In this document: positions 12,696 through 18,215 of the stretch, one piece after another
How the letters are laid out: every line of letters starts with the position of its first letter
Position numbering within the stretch: the first letter of the stretch is position 1
From: Clostridiaceae bacterium
GTDB taxonomy: Bacteria > Bacillota > Clostridia > Oscillospirales > Butyricicoccaceae
Assembly: GCA_016293155.1 (NCBI GenBank)
Contig: JAEDEU010000023.1
Coordinates: forward strand, 1-18,215
Length of the DNA: 18,215 nucleotides
Direction of reading: 5' to 3'
Notes under the pieces: model-generated
Told to the model about the DNA's origin: nothing
The model's input: the letters and a program-made list of their open reading frames with translations, nothing else
Databases searched by the model: none
Program-made: the position numbers and the translations under genes

Positions 12696-14635
12696 TTGAG
12701 GTAGCAAAGACAGCGGGCTTCTGCTTCGGCGTGCGCCGTGCCGTAGACATGGCAGAGCGCGAGGCGGCGGCACGCGGTTCGCTTGTGTCGCTGGGCGATA
12801 TCATTCACAACACCCATGAGGTGGAGCGTCTGCACGCGCTCGGTGTGACCAAGGCGGAGCACGTCGAGGATGTGCCGGACGGCAGTGCGGTACTCATCCG
12901 TGCGCACGGCGTGCCGGAGGCGGTTTGCCGCTCACTGGAGGAAAAGCACTGTGAGGTGATCGACGCGACCTGTCCGTTCGTCGGAAAGATCCACCGCATC
13001 GTGCGGGAGGAGAGCGCAAAGGGACGGCTGGTTCTCGTCATTGGCTCGAAAAATCATCCCGAGGTGGTGGGCATTCAGGGCTGGTGCGGCGAATCCATGG
13101 TGTTTGAAACTGCCGAACAGCTGTCCAAAATGTTCGCGGAAAACACCCAGGAGAGCGAAAAACTGCGCTCCAAACCGGTCAGCGTCGTGGCGCAGACCAC
13201 CATTAATCGAAAAATATGGGATTTTTGCATTAAAATTATAAAAAAAGAGTGTACAAATGCCAAAATATTTGATACAATATGTAATGCGACGGACGAGCGT
13301 CAGGCTGAGGCTCGTTTGCTTGCCGGTAAGTCGGATATCATGATTGTGATTGGCGACAGGAAAAGCTCTAACACAAAGCGTCTGTATGAAATCAGCGCCG
13401 CACTGTGCGGACGAGTACTTTATATCGAAGATGCCTCTGAATTGGATGGAACCGAGATTCAGAGTGCGGAGCATCCAATTATCGGGATTACAGCAGGCGC
13501 ATCGACACCGGCGAGGATTATCAAGGAGGTTAGAAACAAGATGAGCGAAGAAATCAAGAACGAAATCGAAACCGAAGACTTTGAGGCAATGCTGAATGAG
13601 TCCTTCAAAACTTTAAATACAGGAGATAAGGTAACTGGTACCGTCATTCAGATTTCCCAGAATGAAGTACACGTTGACCTCGGCGTCAAGCATGCAGCAT
13701 ACATCCCGATGCACGAGCTGTCTGATGATCCGTCCTTTAAGCTGGAGGATAACATCAAGGTCGGCGACGAGATCGAGGTTGTCGTTGTTCGCGTAAACGA
13801 TGCAGAGGGCACTATCGTACTGTCCAAGAAGCGCGTTGACCAGATGAAGGGCTGGGAGTCCATCGAGGCTGCCAAGGAAGAGAAGACCATCGTTGAGGGT
13901 GTTGTCAGCGAGGAGAATAAGGGCGGCGTAGTTGCTTCCGCATTCGGCGTTCGCGTATTCATCCCGGCATCCCAGACCGGCATCCCGAAGGGCCAGCCGC
14001 TTTCTCAGCTGGTACATCAGCCGATCAAGTTCCGCATCACCGAGATCAACCGCCCGAGAAAGCGCGTTGTCGGCTCCATCCGTTCTGTCCAGCAGGACGA
14101 GCGCCGCGCTGCTGCTGAGAAGGTTTGGTCTGAGATCGAGGTAGGCAAGGAGTACACCGGTACCGTGAAGTCCCTGACTTCCTACGGCGCATTCGTTGAC
14201 ATCGGCGGCGTGGACGGCATGATCCACATCTCCGAGCTGTCCTGGGGCCGCATCAAGCACCCGTCCGAGATCGTAGCTGTTGGCGATACCGTCAACGTAT
14301 ACGTCATCGGTCTGGACACCGAGAAGAAGAAGATCTCCCTGGGCTACAAGCGCGCAGAGGACAATCCGTGGAACGTCTTCACCTCTAACTACGAGATCGA
14401 CGACGTTGCTACCGTAAAGATCCTGAAGTTTATGCCGTTCGGCGCATTTGCTGAGATCATCCCGGGCGTAGACGGTCTGATCCATATTTCCCAGATCGCT
14501 AACCGCCGCATCGCAAAGCCGGATGAGGTTCTGACCATCGGTCAGGAGGTCGAGGCGAAGATCATCGACATCGACACTGAAAAGAAGAAGGTTTCTCTGT
14601 CCATCCGCGCTCTGCTGAGCAAGGACGACGAGTAA
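12692..14635 (+). CDS. ispH: Fusion of IspH (HMBPP reductase) with four S1 RNA-binding domains
   Basis: Residues 1-283 are IspH (LytB), the [4Fe-4S] enzyme that reduces HMBPP to IPP and DMAPP at the end of the MEP pathway. Cluster cysteines are Cys11 (GFCFGVRRAV), Cys94 (DATCPFVGKIH) and Cys197 (CNATDERQ). Substrate-site residues include His39, His72 (RAHGVPE), His122 and Glu124 (NHPEV), Thr169 (AQTT) and Ser225-Asn227. Residues 284-647 hold four S1 domains (about 311-382, 398-466, 484-554, 568-641), as in the short S1 proteins of Firmicutes that aid mRNA binding by the 30S subunit. The ATG at 12692 overlaps the plsC stop (ATGA). Such fusions are known in Clostridia. The join at Met284 carries its own perfect ribosome site, and codon use changes there, so two products are possible. 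The frame is intact throughout. Confidence 0.95.
   Translation: MIEVAKTAGFCFGVRRAVDMAEREAAARGSLVSLGDIIHNTHEVERLHALGVTKAEHVEDVPDGSAVLIRAHGVPEAVCRSLEEKHCEVIDATCPFVGKIHRIVREESAKGRLVLVIGSKNHPEVVGIQGWCGESMVFETAEQLSKMFAENTQESEKLRSKPVSVVAQTTINRKIWDFCIKIIKKECTNAKIFDTICNATDERQAEARLLAGKSDIMIVIGDRKSSNTKRLYEISAALCGRVLYIEDASELDGTEIQSAEHPIIGITAGASTPARIIKEVRNKMSEEIKNEIETEDFEAMLNESFKTLNTGDKVTGTVIQISQNEVHVDLGVKHAAYIPMHELSDDPSFKLEDNIKVGDEIEVVVVRVNDAEGTIVLSKKRVDQMKGWESIEAAKEEKTIVEGVVSEENKGGVVASAFGVRVFIPASQTGIPKGQPLSQLVHQPIKFRITEINRPRKRVVGSIRSVQQDERRAAAEKVWSEIEVGKEYTGTVKSLTSYGAFVDIGGVDGMIHISELSWGRIKHPSEIVAVGDTVNVYVIGLDTEKKKISLGYKRAEDNPWNVFTSNYEIDDVATVKILKFMPFGAFAEIIPGVDGLIHISQIANRRIAKPDEVLTIGQEVEAKIIDIDTEKKKVSLSIRALLSKDDE
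13250..13278 (+). promoter_or_regulatory. Possible internal promoter inside the ispH part
   Basis: TGATACAAT (13270-13278) is an extended -10 (TG-N-TACAAT, one mismatch to TATAAT); TGTACA (13250-13255), 17 bases upstream, matches four of six -35 bases. It lies in a strikingly A+T-rich patch (about 13200-13290) and would give a transcript starting about 255 bases before the internal ribosome site for the S1 part. Seen by consensus; not proven. Confidence 0.45.
13523..13543 (+). promoter_or_regulatory. Perfect internal ribosome binding site before the S1 part
   Basis: AAGGAGGT (13523-13530), a full match to the 16S 3' end, lies 10 bases before an in-frame ATG at 13541 (Met284 of the fusion, MSEEIKNEIE). 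The bases encode IKEVRNK, a natural end for IspH. Initiation here would yield a 364-residue stand-alone S1 protein. Confidence 0.65.
13541..14635 (+). CDS. rpsA: Putative separately translated ribosomal protein S1 homologue (internal start)
   Basis: An alternative product of the fusion gene, in the same frame, beginning at the ATG 10 bases after AAGGAGGT. It would have 364 residues: an acidic N-terminal leader (MSEEIKNEIETEDFEAMLNE), as seen in free-standing clostridial S1 proteins, and four S1 domains. The third and fourth show the strong S1 signature (YGAFVDIGGVDGMIHISELS; FGAFAEIIPGVDGLIHISQI), while the second is divergent, as in other S1 proteins. Codons here favour GTT, CGC, TCC, ATC and AAG, as in highly expressed genes, unlike the IspH half. 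That the domains exist is certain; that they are also made as a separate protein is inference. Confidence 0.45.
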   Translation: MSEEIKNEIETEDFEAMLNESFKTLNTGDKVTGTVIQISQNEVHVDLGVKHAAYIPMHELSDDPSFKLEDNIKVGDEIEVVVVRVNDAEGTIVLSKKRVDQMKGWESIEAAKEEKTIVEGVVSEENKGGVVASAFGVRVFIPASQTGIPKGQPLSQLVHQPIKFRITEINRPRKRVVGSIRSVQQDERRAAAEKVWSEIEVGKEYTGTVKSLTSYGAFVDIGGVDGMIHISELSWGRIKHPSEIVAVGDTVNVYVIGLDTEKKKISLGYKRAEDNPWNVFTSNYEIDDVATVKILKFMPFGAFAEIIPGVDGLIHISQIANRRIAKPDEVLTIGQEVEAKIIDIDTEKKKVSLSIRALLSKDDE

Positions 14636-14659
14636 ATCATAATCGGTTCCAACGATTTG

Positions 14660-14693
14660 AAAGGGAGTATCCATACAAGGGTACTCCCTTTTT
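14660..14693 (+). terminator. Strong intrinsic terminator of the cmk-plsC-ispH/rpsA operon
   Basis: A perfect 10-bp stem AAAGGGAGTA/TACTCCCTTT (14660-14669 with 14682-14691) extends inward by a T-G and two C-G pairs to the loop ATACAA, and is followed by a T5 run (14689-14693). It lies 24 bases after the stop codon. Confidence 0.92.
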
Positions 14694-14717
14694 CTACCTC
14701 AATACACGCACCGAAGA

Positions 14718-14744
14718 CCTGCCGGATTCATAGCATACGGCAGG
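14718..14744 (+). promoter_or_regulatory. Hairpin overlapping the yunB ribosome site
   Basis: CCTGCCG (14718-14724) pairs perfectly with CGGCAGG (14738-14744) around a 13-base loop. The right arm takes in the first bases of the purine-rich ribosome site AGGAGAGGGGG (14742-14752). It could lower yunB translation; the G-rich part nearest the start remains free, so the effect may be modest. Confidence 0.4.
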
Positions 14745-14759
14745 AGAGGGGGCGGATTT

Positions 14760-15377
14760 GTGCGGTGGAGATATCGGAGACACCGGGTGGCACTGATTGC
14801 AGGGGCGGCGGCGCTGCTTCTGCTGATGGTGCCCGCGTGGATCGCATCATGGCTGCGGCCGAAGCTGTTGGAGCACTCGACCAATGCGGTTCAGTATGCC
14901 GCGACCCGCGCGATGAATCAGGCGGTGCAGGACACCATCGCCGGACTGGATGCGCCGCTCGTGTCTCTGACCACGAAGGAGGGCGGAACCGTGGCGGCAC
15001 TGACTACGGACACCGCCGCGGTGGACGCGATCAAGACCGCGGTCGTTCAGGCGGTCTATGACAGCATCGGCGCACTGGAAACCAAAAAACTGTCCGTTCC
15101 GATTGGCACGCTGATTGATCCGCAGTTTATGGCAGGAGTGGGATTTTCTGTCCCGTTCGGCGTGACCGGACTGGGCGTCGTGCACGCGGAGTGCCATTCG
15201 GAGTTTTCCGAGGCGGGCATCAATCAGACCCGCCATGTGCTGACGCTGACCGTGAGTGCGGATGTGGGCATTCAGACCATCGGATGTGTCAAGAATGTAA
15301 CGGTGACGGCGGATTATCCCATCGCGGATACCGTGCTGGTGGGGGAAGTGCCGCTGGTACTGGCAGAAAACCAGTGA
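14760..15377 (+). CDS. yunB: Sporulation protein YunB
   Basis: A homologue of YunB, a sigma-E-controlled Bacillus protein of unknown mechanism needed for full sporulation. The start is GTG at 14760, seven bases after the purine run ending at 14752. The 205-residue product has a basic N-terminus (MRWRYRRHR), one membrane helix (about 10-30) and an extracytoplasmic domain with family blocks: AATRAMNQAVQDTI, LSVPIGTLIDPQFMAG, a small-residue stretch GVTGLGV, EFSEAGINQTRHVLTLTVSA and the end YPIADTVLVGEVPLVLAEN. Length fits short clostridial members. It stands alone between the operon terminator at 14660-14693 and the ligA promoter, so it needs its own promoter in the roughly 60 bases upstream. 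CATACG at 14734-14739 resembles part of a sigma-E -10 box, but I find no -35 at the right distance. Confidence 0.9.
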   Translation: MRWRYRRHRVALIAGAAALLLLMVPAWIASWLRPKLLEHSTNAVQYAATRAMNQAVQDTIAGLDAPLVSLTTKEGGTVAALTTDTAAVDAIKTAVVQAVYDSIGALETKKLSVPIGTLIDPQFMAGVGFSVPFGVTGLGVVHAECHSEFSEAGINQTRHVLTLTVSADVGIQTIGCVKNVTVTADYPIADTVLVGEVPLVLAENQ

Positions 15378-15414
15378 TTTTTGGAAATTATCTCTTTTCC
15401 TTTGCGCAAAATCT

Positions 15415-15423
15415 TGGTATAAT
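15415..15423 (+). promoter_or_regulatory. Extended -10 promoter of ligA-gatCA
   Basis: TGGTATAAT is a perfect extended -10 element (TG-N-TATAAT) about 60 bases before the ligA ATG. The -35 region is weak (TTTTCC around 15395-15400), as is usual for extended -10 promoters. Confidence 0.7.
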
Positions 15424-15440
15424 AATATGGAATGTTTTGT

Positions 15441-15461
15441 GGAGGCGGCAAATCCGCTTCC
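15441..15461 (+). promoter_or_regulatory. Leader hairpin with decoy ribosome-site sequence before ligA
   Basis: GGAGGCGG (15441-15448) pairs with CCGCTTCC (15454-15461; one G-U pair) around the loop CAAAT. It sits in the ligA 5' leader seven bases before the true AGGAGG (15468-15473). The left arm holds a GGAGG with no start codon at the right distance. No poly-T tract follows, so it is not a terminator; it may stabilise the mRNA. Confidence 0.4.
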
Positions 15462-15481
15462 GCATTCAGGAGGCATTGCCA

Positions 15482-17443
15482 ATGAAAGAGAGGATCGAAC
15501 AGCTGCGGGAGCAGCTGCGGTATCACAATAAAAAATACTACGATGAGGACGCACCGGAGATTTCAGACTTTGAGTACGACCGGATGCTCCGCCAGCTGGA
15601 AACACTGGAGGAGGAATATCCCCAGTACCGCACGGAGGATTCCCCGACCAACCGCGTGGGCGGCTCGGCAAAGTTTTCACCGGTTGCGCACCGCTATCCG
15701 CTCGAAAGCCTGCACGATGTGTTTTCCTTTGAGGAACTATGCGAGTTTCTGGAAAAGATCGACCACGTGCCGTGCTGCGTGGAGTACAAGATCGACGGAC
15801 TTTCGGTCGCGCTGGAATATGAACACGGTGTGCTGGTGCGCGGCGCAACGCGCGGTGACGGCGTCACCGGCGAGGATGTGACCGAAAACCTCAAGACGAT
15901 TGCGGAAATCCCGAAGGTGCTCACCGGTGCGCCGGAGCAGCTGGTTGTGCGCGGCGAGGTGTATATGCGCCGCTCGGTGTTTGAGGCGATCAACGCCCAG
16001 CGTGAGCTGGAGGAGCAGCCGCTGCTCGCCAATCCGCGCAACGCGGCGGCAGGCTCGCTGCGGCAGCTGGACAGCGAGATGACGCGGCAGCGCCGATTAT
16101 CCATCTTCTGCTTCAACATCCAGAACGGCGATGAGCTGGGACTGACCAGCCATGTCGAGGCGCTCGATCTGCTCAAATCGCTCGGCTTTCCGGTCAGCCC
16201 GCGCTATCCGGTCTATACCGATCCGCAGGATATCATTGCGGAGATTCAGTCCATGGGCGAGAGCCGCGGAGAGCTGGATTTTGACATCGACGGCGCAGTG
16301 GTCAAGGTGGATTCCTTTGCAGCCCGCGCGCGGCTCGGCTCGACGGCAAAATTCCCGCGCTGGGCGGCGGCGTACAAATACCCGCCGGAGGTCAAGCCAA
16401 CCCTGCTGAAGGATATCGTCATCACGGTCGGCAGAACCGGCGTGCTCACGCCGAATGCCGTGCTCGATCCGGTTCGTCTGGCAGGCACGACGGTCAGCCG
16501 TGCAACCCTGCATAACCGTGATTTTATCCGCGAGAAGGATGTGCGCATCGGCGATACCGTGCTGGTGCGCAAGGCGGGCGAGATTATTCCGGAAATCGTC
16601 GGAGTGGTACCCGAACAGCGTCCGGCGGATGCCGTGCCGTACCAAATGCCGCGCGTGTGCCCCGTCTGCGGCGCACCGGTCGCGGAGGATGAGGACGAGG
16701 CGGCAATGCGCTGCACGGGCGCGGAATGCCCCGCACAGCTGCTGCGCAATCTGATGCACTTTGTCTCGCGCGACGCGATGGACATCGACGGCTGCGGACA
16801 GGCGGTGCTTGCCGCACTGATCGAAAACAAGCTGATTGCATCTGCGGCGGATCTCTACAAGCTCAGAGCGGAGGATGTTCAGCCGCTCGAACGCATGGGC
16901 GAAAAATCCGCAAACAATCTGATTCAGGCGATTGAAGCCAGCAAGAGCCGCGATTTGTCCCGTCTGCTGTTTGCCTTCGGCATCCGGCACATCGGGCAGA
17001 AGGCGGGCAAGGTGCTCGCCGGTGAATTCGGCACGCTGGACGCGATTCTGGAGGCGGATGAGGAGCAGCTCACCGCTGTGCGCGACATCGGCGCGACTAT
17101 GGCGCAGTCTATCATCCAGTGGCGCGGACAGGAGCAGTCCAAGCATCTGATTGCGGCGCTGCGCGAGGCGGGCGTCAATTTTACCGGCGAACAGGCCGTC
17201 AAGAGCGATAAGCTCGCCGGAAAAACCATCGTGCTCACCGGCACGCTCTCGCTGTTCACGCGCAAGCAGGCAACCGAGCTGATCGAGTCGCTCGGCGGAC
17301 GGGCATCCGGTTCGGTCTCCAAAAAGACCAGCATGGTCGTCGCGGGCGAAAACGCGGGCAGCAAGCTCAAAAAAGCGAATGATCTTGGAATTCCCGTGCT
17401 CACCGAGCAGGAATTTCAGGCTTTGATACAGGAGGACAATTAA
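15482..17443 (+). CDS. ligA: NAD-dependent DNA ligase
   Basis: It seals nicks between Okazaki fragments and in repair, using NAD+ to adenylate its active-site lysine. The ATG at 15482 follows AGGAGG (15468-15473) at 8 bases; the open frame runs further upstream but overlaps yunB without a ribosome site. The 653-residue product has all domains in order: Ia (YYDEDAPEISDFEYD), the adenylation domain with Lys103 in EYKIDGLSVA and RGDGVTGEDVT, the OB fold (GRTGVLTPNAVLDPV), a Cys4 zinc finger (Cys393, 396, 411, 416), helix-hairpin-helix repeats (about 425-575) and a C-terminal BRCT domain (577-651, GKTIVLTGTLSLFTRKQA). It is full-length and slightly short of the E. coli enzyme. It lies one base before gatC and probably shares its transcript. 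Confidence 0.98.
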   Translation: MKERIEQLREQLRYHNKKYYDEDAPEISDFEYDRMLRQLETLEEEYPQYRTEDSPTNRVGGSAKFSPVAHRYPLESLHDVFSFEELCEFLEKIDHVPCCVEYKIDGLSVALEYEHGVLVRGATRGDGVTGEDVTENLKTIAEIPKVLTGAPEQLVVRGEVYMRRSVFEAINAQRELEEQPLLANPRNAAAGSLRQLDSEMTRQRRLSIFCFNIQNGDELGLTSHVEALDLLKSLGFPVSPRYPVYTDPQDIIAEIQSMGESRGELDFDIDGAVVKVDSFAARARLGSTAKFPRWAAAYKYPPEVKPTLLKDIVITVGRTGVLTPNAVLDPVRLAGTTVSRATLHNRDFIREKDVRIGDTVLVRKAGEIIPEIVGVVPEQRPADAVPYQMPRVCPVCGAPVAEDEDEAAMRCTGAECPAQLLRNLMHFVSRDAMDIDGCGQAVLAALIENKLIASAADLYKLRAEDVQPLERMGEKSANNLIQAIEASKSRDLSRLLFAFGIRHIGQKAGKVLAGEFGTLDAILEADEEQLTAVRDIGATMAQSIIQWRGQEQSKHLIAALREAGVNFTGEQAVKSDKLAGKTIVLTGTLSLFTRKQATELIESLGGRASGSVSKKTSMVVAGENAGSKLKKANDLGIPVLTEQEFQALIQEDN

Positions 17444-17444
17444 T

Positions 17445-17729
17445 ATGGCAATTACCAGACAGGACATTGAACACGTCGCCAAGCTGGCACGCCTCGACCC
17501 GAACGGCGAGACGTTTGCGAAGCTGGCGGAGGATATGCAGGGCATCGTCGCGATGGTCGATCAGCTCCAGCAGCTGGATCTGGGCGACATCACGGACGTC
17601 ATCAACACCGAACGCAAGAACGCCCTGCGCGAGGATGTTCCGACCGGCTCGTATGACCGCGAGGAGCTGCTGAAGAACGCACCGAGTCAGGAATGCGGCG
17701 GCGTCAGCGTTCCGCGCGTTGTGGAGTAA
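17445..17729 (+). CDS. gatC: Asp-tRNA(Asn)/Glu-tRNA(Gln) amidotransferase subunit C
   Basis: The small scaffold subunit of GatCAB, which converts mischarged Glu-tRNA(Gln) or Asp-tRNA(Asn) to the amide form in bacteria lacking the direct synthetase. The ATG at 17445 follows AGGAGG (17430-17435) at 9 bases, and the ligA stop ends at 17443. The 94-residue product has the family pattern ITRQDIEHVAKLARLD (3-18), a helix with MQGIVAMVDQLQQLDLGDI, then the extended C-terminal belt (LREDVPTGSYDREELLKNAP, VSVPRVVE) that wraps GatA. Length is typical. Together with gatA directly downstream it forms the usual gatCAB group; gatB is expected beyond the window. Confidence 0.97.
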   Translation: MAITRQDIEHVAKLARLDPNGETFAKLAEDMQGIVAMVDQLQQLDLGDITDVINTERKNALREDVPTGSYDREELLKNAPSQECGGVSVPRVVE

Positions 17730-17740
17730 GGGAGGACACT

Positions 17741-18215
17741 ATGGAACTGTACAAGAAGACAGCCTCCGAGCTGAGCGAGCTGCTCGCAGCCAAGGAAATC
17801 AGCTCGGTAGAACTGGTAAACGATATCTACGCGCGCACCGACGCGGTAGAGGACAAGGTCGGCGCATACATCACGCAGACCCGTGAAAATGCGCTCAAGG
17901 CAGCTGCTGCCATCGACGCAAAGCGTGCGGCAGGCGAGGCACTTTCCCCGCTTGCAGGCGTACCGGTCGCCGTCAAGGATAACATCTGCACCCGCGGCAT
18001 CCGCACCACCTGCGCATCCAAAATGCTGGAGAACTTTGTGCCGCCGTACAATGCAACTGCGGCAGCAAAGCTGACCGAAGCCGGTCTGATTGTCACCGGT
18101 AAGGTCAACATGGACGAGTTCGCAATGGGCTCCTCCTGCGAGAACTCGGCGCTTCAGGTTACCCGCAATCCGCACAATTTGAACTGTGTTCCGGGCGGCT
18201 CGTCCGGCGGCTCCG
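17741..18215 (+). CDS. gatA: Asp-tRNA(Asn)/Glu-tRNA(Gln) amidotransferase subunit A (3' end outside window)
   Basis: The amidase subunit that releases ammonia from glutamine for the transamidation. The ATG at 17741 follows GGAGG (17731-17735) at a short, normal distance, 11 bases after gatC. The window holds the first 158 of about 485 residues. The amidase-signature catalytic lysine is Lys79 in PLAGVPVAVKDNI, and the cis-serine is Ser154 in PGGSSGGS, the same numbering as described for well-studied GatA proteins. The nucleophilic serine (about position 178) lies beyond the window end. The block MDEFAMGSSCENSAL shows Cys where Thr is commoner; this position is not catalytic. The frame is open to the last base, so the gene is cut by the window, not broken. 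Confidence 0.97.
   Translation, partial: MELYKKTASELSELLAAKEISSVELVNDIYARTDAVEDKVGAYITQTRENALKAAAAIDAKRAAGEALSPLAGVPVAVKDNICTRGIRTTCASKMLENFVPPYNATAAAKLTEAGLIVTGKVNMDEFAMGSSCENSALQVTRNPHNLNCVPGGSSGGS

Noticed and set aside
13613..14674. 353-residue minus-strand open frame opposite the S1 domains
   Set aside because: It is the reverse of highly expressed S1 codons (Leu/Asp-rich) and starts inside the operon terminator; no independent support.
14701..14739. Sigma-E promoter for yunB (AATA at 14701 with CATACG at 14734)
   Set aside because: The spacing is about twice that of known sigma-E promoters; only the -10 part resembles the consensus.
15191..15481. Upstream extension of ligA into yunB
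   Set aside because: The added residues match no ligase; AGGAGG and ATG at 15482 give the standard N-terminus, and the promoter lies at 15415-15423.
16097..17545. Long open frame on the minus strand opposite ligA
   Set aside because: It lies wholly opposite ligA/gatC with clear family motifs; the minus-strand translation is Arg/Cys/His-rich, without a recognisable domain or ribosome site. Such frames arise from G+C-rich codon use.
1..18215. Mobile element, phage, CRISPR or defence system in the window
   Set aside because: No transposase, integrase, direct-repeat/spacer array or defence gene was seen; all genes belong to core families apart from the surface protein.

Overview
The window reads as a chromosomal core-genome segment of an endospore-forming, Gram-positive member of the Clostridia. 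The sequence is visibly G+C-rich, with GCG/CGC/GTG-heavy codons. Strong AGGAGG-type ribosome binding sites, sporulation genes (ytfJ, yunB), a GatCAB amidotransferase and an IspH-S1 fusion all point to the gut Oscillospiraceae/Butyricicoccaceae-like Clostridia. The placement is an inference from family content and style; no 16S or marker search was possible. All sixteen genes lie on the + strand. I saw no tRNA, rRNA, CRISPR array, insertion sequence or phage gene.

Layout. (1) 1-4046: a very large secreted protein, whose ATG is cut by one base at the window edge, with a transglutaminase-like domain and a long array of Big2 and fibronectin-III modules, closed by a hairpin terminator. (2) 4161-9158: a tightly packed transcription unit starting from a good sigma-A promoter: M50 site-2 protease, scpA, scpB, a DUF2953 (YtfI-like) protein, ytfJ, a DacF/DacB-type D,D-carboxypeptidase and an RluB/RsuA pseudouridine synthase. 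Most junctions are ATGA/GTGA overlaps. (3) 9203-14693: an RpiR-family regulator, a HI0933-family flavoprotein, cmk, plsC and an ispH-rpsA fusion, ended by a strong intrinsic terminator. (4) 14760-15377: yunB alone. (5) 15415 to the end: ligA, gatC and the first third of gatA behind an extended -10 promoter.

How the genes work together. Block 2 joins chromosome segregation (ScpAB bridges to SMC), spore and cell-wall maturation (YtfJ, carboxypeptidase, M50 protease) and rRNA modification. Block 3 joins CMP phosphorylation, phospholipid acylation, isoprenoid precursor synthesis and ribosomal mRNA binding. Block 5 joins DNA ligation and transamidation of mischarged Gln/Asn-tRNA.

I do not see a wholly new system. 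The parts worth a second look are mainly regulatory. The IspH-S1 fusion carries an apparent internal promoter, a perfect internal Shine-Dalgarno sequence and a codon-usage break, so the S1 half may also be made alone. Hairpins cover the translation starts of the carboxypeptidase gene and yunB. Dyad symmetries sit inside two sigma-A promoters. Adjacent sporulation-linked genes encode oppositely charged low-complexity tails. The carboxypeptidase gene overlaps rluB directly, where Bacillus has spmA-spmB in between.
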